From Takakia lepidozioides (Eukaryota; Streptophyta; Takakiopsida; Takakiales; Takakiaceae), in contig CM060734.1 of assembly GCA_030704615.1 (NCBI GenBank), positions 60,220,042 to 60,284,041 on the forward strand: a stretch of DNA of 64,000 bases, written 5' to 3'. The position numbers and the translations under genes are program-made. Below, one piece after another: positions 60,701-64,000 of this stretch. The first letter of the stretch is position 1. Every line of letters begins with the position of its first letter. The notes under the pieces were generated by a model. It did not search any database, had not been told where the DNA came from, and saw nothing but the letters and a program-made list of their open reading frames with translations.

Positions 60701-63700
60701 TCTCTGACTTAGAACGAGATTCACAAGAGTTACAAAAGTAAACGTTACCATAAGTTATCACAACATTACTACCACATGTGCGGAGTAAACCTACAAACTA
60801 AAAATAGTCTATAATGCAAACAAGGAGAGAGAGAGAATGAACAACCCCAAGCTCATCAAGCATCTGGTCGACACGCTTGGCAGTCCTCACACCAGCCACA
60901 GAGACAGTGGCATGCACTTGCTGTGCCAGCAGAGCAGCCCTCAGATACACACGTGGCTGCCCCCAACCACCCACACTGTCAGCTTTCTACTAGTATACAT
61001 GTTCCAACTTTCAGCCATGCAAGTCAGTGATTTGTATCAGTGAAGATACCACAAATCAATACACAAGTAATGTGAGCCGGTAATACCAGGCGTGGTCCAG
61101 AGGGGGCAGGAGCAGGAACAGGAGCAGGAACAGGAACAGGAGCAGCTGCAGGGACAGAGGGCGTAGCGGTAACCCCCATAGGAACTGGAGCAGGAACAGG
61201 TGCATCCACTGTTGATATCGGCTGAGGAGATGTGGCGCGCATTGGTGATGCATCTAGTGTGGTCGCTGTTGCAGGATCTGGCATTGGCAACTCTGATTCT
61301 TCTACAACCTGTAGTATATAGACACGGGAGCTTCAGTTCCATAAAATATGCTCCTCTTCTTATCTCTAAGGCCTACCTACCCTTGGCACTAGAATAAAAC
61401 TTGAACTTGGGGCCTGGAGTCTCCCTTTGAACAAGAAACATATGCAGAGAGGAAAAGGAGACTGTCAATGCCCAATGTGCGAGGAAGACAATGTCCATGT
61501 CCAGGGTATTCTTAGAAAATGAGACTTTTCAGGACCATCAAGAACATCGTCCCGACTTTCAAAGGCTCTGTTGGGGTCTCATTGCTGGGCAGCTTACACA
61601 CAGCAGATTGATGCTTGTGTGAAGGGCTTTCTAGAAGAAATCTGGAAAGCCCAAACCAATTCTTTAGACCAACTTAAGTCCCACTACTGGAGGAAAAGGA
61701 GACTGTCAATGCCCAATGTGCGAGGAAGACAATGTCCATGTCCAGGGTATTCTTAGAAAATGAGACTTTTCAGGACCATCAAGAACATCGTCCCGACTTT
61801 CAAAGGCTCTGTTGGGGTCTCATTGCTGGGCAGCTTACAGACAGCAGATTGATGCTTGTGTGAAGGGCTTTCTAGAAGAAATCTGGAAAGCCCAAACCAA
61901 TTCTTTAGACCAACTTAAGTCCCACTACTGGAGTGAGCCCCTCATATTAGTACATTGTCTCAAGACTGTCTGACAGTTCTCTTGTAGTTGGTGTCTCATG
62001 GGCTGTCCAGCCTGATGTGGACATAACAAATTTCCTCCATCTTTCTTGCTCTACTGCAGTGTGGACTGCTTTGGGTTCTGTCTGATCCTCTGCTCACCAT
62101 ATCTCTACATCTATGGAAAGCTTTCAGATTACCAGTTTGGATCTGTTCCCATTCTTCTGCTTGATAAAGAGGGAGTTACTAGCCAAGCACAATGATGCAG
62201 ATACATGTTAAGGAAATGTATGCCCAAAATGCTGAATGATCCGATCAACACCTTTGCAATCAGGCGAGCCTGTGTTATGCGCTTTGCTTGCGCCAGTACC
62301 TGCAAAACACTACCATAGACAATATCAGCCGGGCATTGCATGGGCTGCCTTAATAAGCCACTAACATGAGGAAGGTTAAGCAAAAACATGCAGAAAGTTT
62401 GCAAGCACATGTTCACTGCCCCAGTTTCAGAAGATGGTGGTAGACCTCAGCATCCTCCCGTTCTTGCTGGCGGGTTTGTGAGAGCAAGATGCCCAATGCT
62501 CGCTTACGTTCCACCTCATAAGCCATATTATAAGAATCCTGCATCAGCTATGTCTTGAGTAAGTAGTCTCTGTACTTTCATCCAAAACACCTGCCGTTCT
62601 GTGATGAATTTTTGGAATGCTACACCCAGAACTGCAATGACAAATGTGAATCCTCTAAATTGCTGGATCCAGACAACGTAAGTAGCCAGGAAGTAGAAGC
62701 TGGCATTCCTGCAGACCCATCTGAAGCAAAGATTATCCCACACAACTGTGAAAAAAGGACAGAATTAAATCCATTAAGACTATTTACCTTGATGAGAGTA
62801 TGATCAGTTACGTCATCAGCCATTGCTGTCCTGGCTACAACAATAGCTTTTGCAGCTGCATTCCACACACTGAAACCATAAACATGCAGTTCATACCAAA
62901 TACTTCACCAACATCAGGCATTCCAAGGTAAACTTGCATATTTCCACTACAGATTTAGACAGAAGGGATAGGATTCAAAACTGAAAAAGAGCCTCTCCAG
63001 GGAAGTACCCAGCAACTACTGTTAGAATAGTACAAAGGTCAAGGAAAAACCTAAAAAAAACTCAGTCAGCAAAGACATGATACCTGAATAGTAACGACCC
63101 TTGAGCTCCTCCACTGTGCGAGGAGGAGTGAAACGATCAGCAATGATGATGAACCGCAGATCAAACTGCTCACACAAGTCAAAGAGCTGGTCCGTCTCCT
63201 GTCTGCTCCATCCCTTCTTCCCAAAACCATAACAACACTGATATGTTGTGAAGGGCCTCCACAGTGACATAGTGTTCCCTCTGTCCCTTCCCTCTTCCAG
63301 GGGTGTAAGCAGCTGTGTACACTACAGACCTAACTGTTGATGTCGGAATCAGGATCATTGCTGGCTCTCTCTGCATAAAGGCAAAGACATCAAACTTTCA
63401 CAAAGCCCACAATGACTTTCAGAATTGCTCCTGGAACCCATGAGTACGGTATTCTGACCATCTCTCATTCTCTCTCGCTCTAACTCTCTCAAACTTAAAT
63501 ACACAGCCTTCCATGATGATACTCCGGTCATTTCTTTGGAGCGACTGAGATGTACTGTTTGCTGCAAATGAATTTCATTTATTTCATGACCAGTCGGTCC
63601 CCCAGCCCCCATCCTCTCCGTCTTATGCTTTCTCTAATCCAGTGCAGGTCTATGGCCACAAGGCTATGAACACAAAGTCTAACTCACACAAAAACAGAGG

Positions 63701-63834
63701 GTCTCTCAACAATACTCATGCAGTGACAGCAAGCAGTGTAATAAGTAGATCCTTTTCTCATTCTGGATAGAACATACAGGATCAAACAGGTACTTGTTGT
63801 ATTCTTCATCAGTGTAGCGCACCCCGTTAATAGC
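57782..63834 (-). CDS. SWC4: SWC4/DMAP1 subunit of SWR1 and NuA4 complexes (5' end outside the window)
   Basis: SWC4 (DMAP1 in animals) is a nuclear SANT-domain protein shared by the SWR1 H2A.Z-exchange and NuA4 acetyltransferase complexes. Exons: 63834-63778, 63213-63084, 62869-62788, 62538-62446, 62299-62252, 61308-61087, 60956-60843, 59579-59484, 59220-59140, 58839-58761, 58372-58338 and 57862-57782. The reading includes [19 protein letters not shown]-like [16 protein letters not shown] and [50 protein letters not shown], a Pro/Ala/Val-rich linker, [45 protein letters not shown], and the basic end [12 protein letters not shown]. Order and content match Arabidopsis SWC4. Exons upstream of 63834 lie beyond the window. 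The join 63084/62869 is two bases out of frame (see findings). Donor 60843|gttcat is weak. LINE pieces sit in several introns. Confidence 0.93.
59305..59345 (-). mobile_element. Short LINE-tail cassette in an SWC4 intron
   Basis: The plus strand reads cgccatagccttgtggccatagac, the reverse complement of the LINE tail motif, with no ORF2 sequence attached. It lies in intron 59221-59483. Confidence 0.5.
59697..60715 (-). mobile_element. 5'-truncated LINE fragment with partial ORF2
   Basis: The minus strand holds about 1 kb of the ORF2 3' half, in several frames. First comes the segment after the reverse transcriptase core ([36 protein letters not shown]), then [20 protein letters not shown] with [13 protein letters not shown] (zinc-knuckle-like), and [20 protein letters not shown]. 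It ends in the tail (gtcaatggccacaaggctac, caaacaacgtcttatgagta). Frame changes and stops make it inactive. It sits in SWC4 intron 59580-60842, in the host gene's orientation, and is the longest copy in the window. Confidence 0.85.
61095..61205 (-). repeat. Coding minisatellite (PVPAP repeats) in SWC4
   Basis: Inside exon 61308-61087, repeats of ggaacaggagcagg code for [11 protein letters not shown]-type sequence. A flexible linker that can change length without loss of frame is expected. Confidence 0.8.
61381..61960 (+). mobile_element. LINE ORF2 fragment present as two 241-bp tandem copies
   Basis: The block ggaaaaggagactgtcaatg ... ttaagtcccactactgga runs from about 61451 to 61691 and again from 61692 to 61931. 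I noticed one difference (acacagcag versus agacagcag). It codes, with frame breaks, for the same zinc-knuckle and [13 protein letters not shown] region as the other LINE copies. It lies in SWC4 intron 61309-62251, opposite to the host gene. Confidence 0.85.
63640..63680 (+). mobile_element. Short LINE-tail cassette in an SWC4 intron
   Basis: caggtctatggccacaaggctatgaacac matches the LINE tail motif; no ORF2 sequence is attached. It lies in intron 63214-63777. Confidence 0.5.
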
Positions 63835-64000
63835 CTACATGAACAACACAAATAGCACTAGTGAATCCCACATAAATCCATCCAGCACTCATGGAAAAAA
63901 TGTTAGCTTATGACAAGGGATTTGCGTGGTACCTGCTACCAAGTAGGATTTGACAACTGTGATACAGGATGCACAGAGATATGAATATTTGATAGGTACA

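Overview
This window is nuclear DNA of a land plant. Most protein genes are split by short GT-AG introns, and every recognisable product belongs to a plant nuclear gene family: PAS2, cyclase-associated protein, type II metacaspase, SWC4/DMAP1, PPR-DYW and PPR-SMR. The very repetitive DYW-type PPR gene, plus scattered LINE and SINE debris, suggests a seed-free lineage (fern, lycophyte, moss or hornwort). That placement is inference; the species cannot be read from the sequence.

Layout, left to right. 1-0.7 kb: the 5' exons of a PASTICCINO2-like 3-hydroxyacyl-CoA dehydratase (minus, running off the left edge). 2.2-5.6 kb: a single-exon DYW-class PPR protein (plus). 6.4-12.3 kb: a ten-exon cyclase-associated protein gene (plus). 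14.3-19.6 kb: a twelve-exon Rsm22/METTL17-type mitoribosome assembly factor (minus). 19.6-36.8 kb: a gene-poor, AT-rich stretch with a decayed GDSL esterase gene, nested direct and inverted duplications, a foldback element and SINE-like pieces. 36.8-39.0 kb: an intronless coiled-coil protein (plus). 39.9-48.6 kb: a multi-exon PPR-SMR protein (minus; 5' end unresolved). 52.1-56.2 kb: a five-exon type II metacaspase with an unusually long low-complexity linker (minus). 57.8-63.8 kb: most of SWC4/DMAP1 (minus; 5' exons beyond the right edge).

The genes are independent units, not a pathway cluster. Three products should act in organelles: the DYW-PPR in RNA editing, the PPR-SMR in organelle RNA metabolism, and Rsm22 in mitoribosome assembly. 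Exons were placed by reading conserved protein families across splice sites; for CAP, Rsm22, the metacaspase and most of SWC4 and PPR-SMR, phases agree at every junction. Introns of nearly all split genes carry truncated copies of one LINE family or of its 3' tail. I found no rRNA gene, no intact tRNA gene and no CRISPR array. I did not find a convincing new biological system; the items most worth checking are the metacaspase linker, the foldback element with a Pol III-like core, the intronic LINE-tail cassettes and the frame anomaly in SWC4.
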